Origin: Gemmatimonas sp. | GTDB taxonomy: Bacteria; Gemmatimonadota; Gemmatimonadetes; Gemmatimonadales; Gemmatimonadaceae | Length of the DNA stretch: 64,000 nucleotides | NCBI GenBank assembly: GCA_011390805.1 | Contig: JAABRT010000013.1 | Location: 1-64,000 of the forward strand | Direction of reading: 5' to 3' | In this document: one piece after another, positions 63,860 to 64,000 of the stretch | Position numbering within the stretch: the stretch's first letter is position 1 | How the letters are laid out: the number at the start of each line of letters is the position of its first letter | Position numbers and translations under genes: made by a program | Notes under the pieces: model-generated | What the model saw: the letters and a program-made list of their open reading frames with translations, nothing else | Told to the model about the DNA's origin: nothing | Databases searched by the model: none

Positions 63860-64000
63860 ATGCATCGTTCACATCATTCTCTCGCGTTCTGTTTGATTGC
63901 CAGCGGTCTGCTTGCCGGCGTCGCATCGGCGCAAAACCCCGCGCCACGCATTCGCATTCTTGAAGCGCCACGCGCAATGACGCTGGCAGCAGCGTCGAGC
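63860..64000 (+). CDS. Secreted protein, N-terminal part (partial)
   Basis: The first 47 codons of a gene cut by the right edge. It begins with a classical signal peptide (hydrophobic FCLIASGLLAGVASAQ, cleavage after AQ or SAQ) followed by NPAPRIRILE. GGAG lies 10 nt before the ATG. The function cannot be inferred. Confidence 0.65.
   Translation, partial: MHRSHHSLAFCLIASGLLAGVASAQNPAPRIRILEAPRAMTLAAASS

Noticed and set aside
1-64000. tRNA or rRNA genes
   Set aside because: No cloverleaf or rRNA-like stretch was seen in the few gene-free regions.

Overview
The window is about 64 kb of GC-rich, densely coding chromosome from a diderm bacterium. Two TonB-dependent receptors, a TolC-type outer-membrane factor, an RND/MacA-like adaptor and many lipobox signal peptides show an outer membrane. 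The mix of a caa3-type oxidase with CtaG, prolyl-oligopeptidase family S9, DUF302, Big-type surface lipoproteins and frequent starts without a Shine-Dalgarno sequence fits Gemmatimonadota (Gemmatimonas-like). That assignment is an inference; no rRNA or tRNA gene is present to confirm it.

Layout. 1-2.9 kb: 5' part of sucB (2-oxoglutarate dehydrogenase E2), then a divergent zinc-type oxidoreductase and two small proteins. 2.98-10.5 kb: one tightly packed minus-strand chemotaxis operon, cheA-cheW-mcp-cheY-cheB-cheR, with a hybrid CheA and a soluble triple-PAS receptor; a sigma-28-like promoter precedes it, and a short BLUF blue-light receptor gene is divergent from it. 11-18 kb: a small-conductance mechanosensitive-type membrane protein, gyrA, a PLP threonine/serine dehydratase coupled to a GGDEF response regulator, and a beta-carbonic anhydrase. 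18-26 kb: a beta-helix surface lipoprotein, a TonB receptor with a His/Cys-rich exported small protein beside it, a VWA protein and a membrane protein. 26-31.3 kb: a TetR-controlled efflux operon (tetR, adaptor, FtsX-like permease, ATPase, TolC-like factor) with a readable promoter/operator. 31.4-37.4 kb: S9 peptidase, DUF302 protein, small membrane protein, acidic lipoprotein, saccharopine-dehydrogenase-like protein and an unknown protein. 37.4-42 kb: modABC with a divergent TonB receptor. 42-45 kb: a periplasmic-binding lipoprotein paired with a transmembrane chemoreceptor. 45.1-50.4 kb: caa3 oxidase operon coxB-coxA-coxC-subunit IV-ctaG. 50.3-51 kb: gene-free patch of hairpin-rich repeats around a decayed IS-like element. 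51-55.4 kb: membrane protein, lipoprotein, acyltransferase-like membrane protein and D-Ala-D-Ala carboxypeptidase. 55.4-55.9 kb: three 161-bp-period repeats. 56-64 kb: a large Big/propeller lipoprotein, an aspartase with an N-terminal CAP_ED domain, leuS, and the start of a secreted protein.

How it works together. The two chemoreceptors, the complete adaptation system and the light receptor suggest integrated energy, light and nutrient sensing. The caa3 operon supplies aerobic respiration. The mod operon and two TonB receptors serve scarce-solute uptake. The most unusual items are the CAP_ED-aspartase fusion, the BLUF/chemotaxis arrangement, the binding-protein/chemoreceptor pair without a transporter, and the two families of non-coding repeats.
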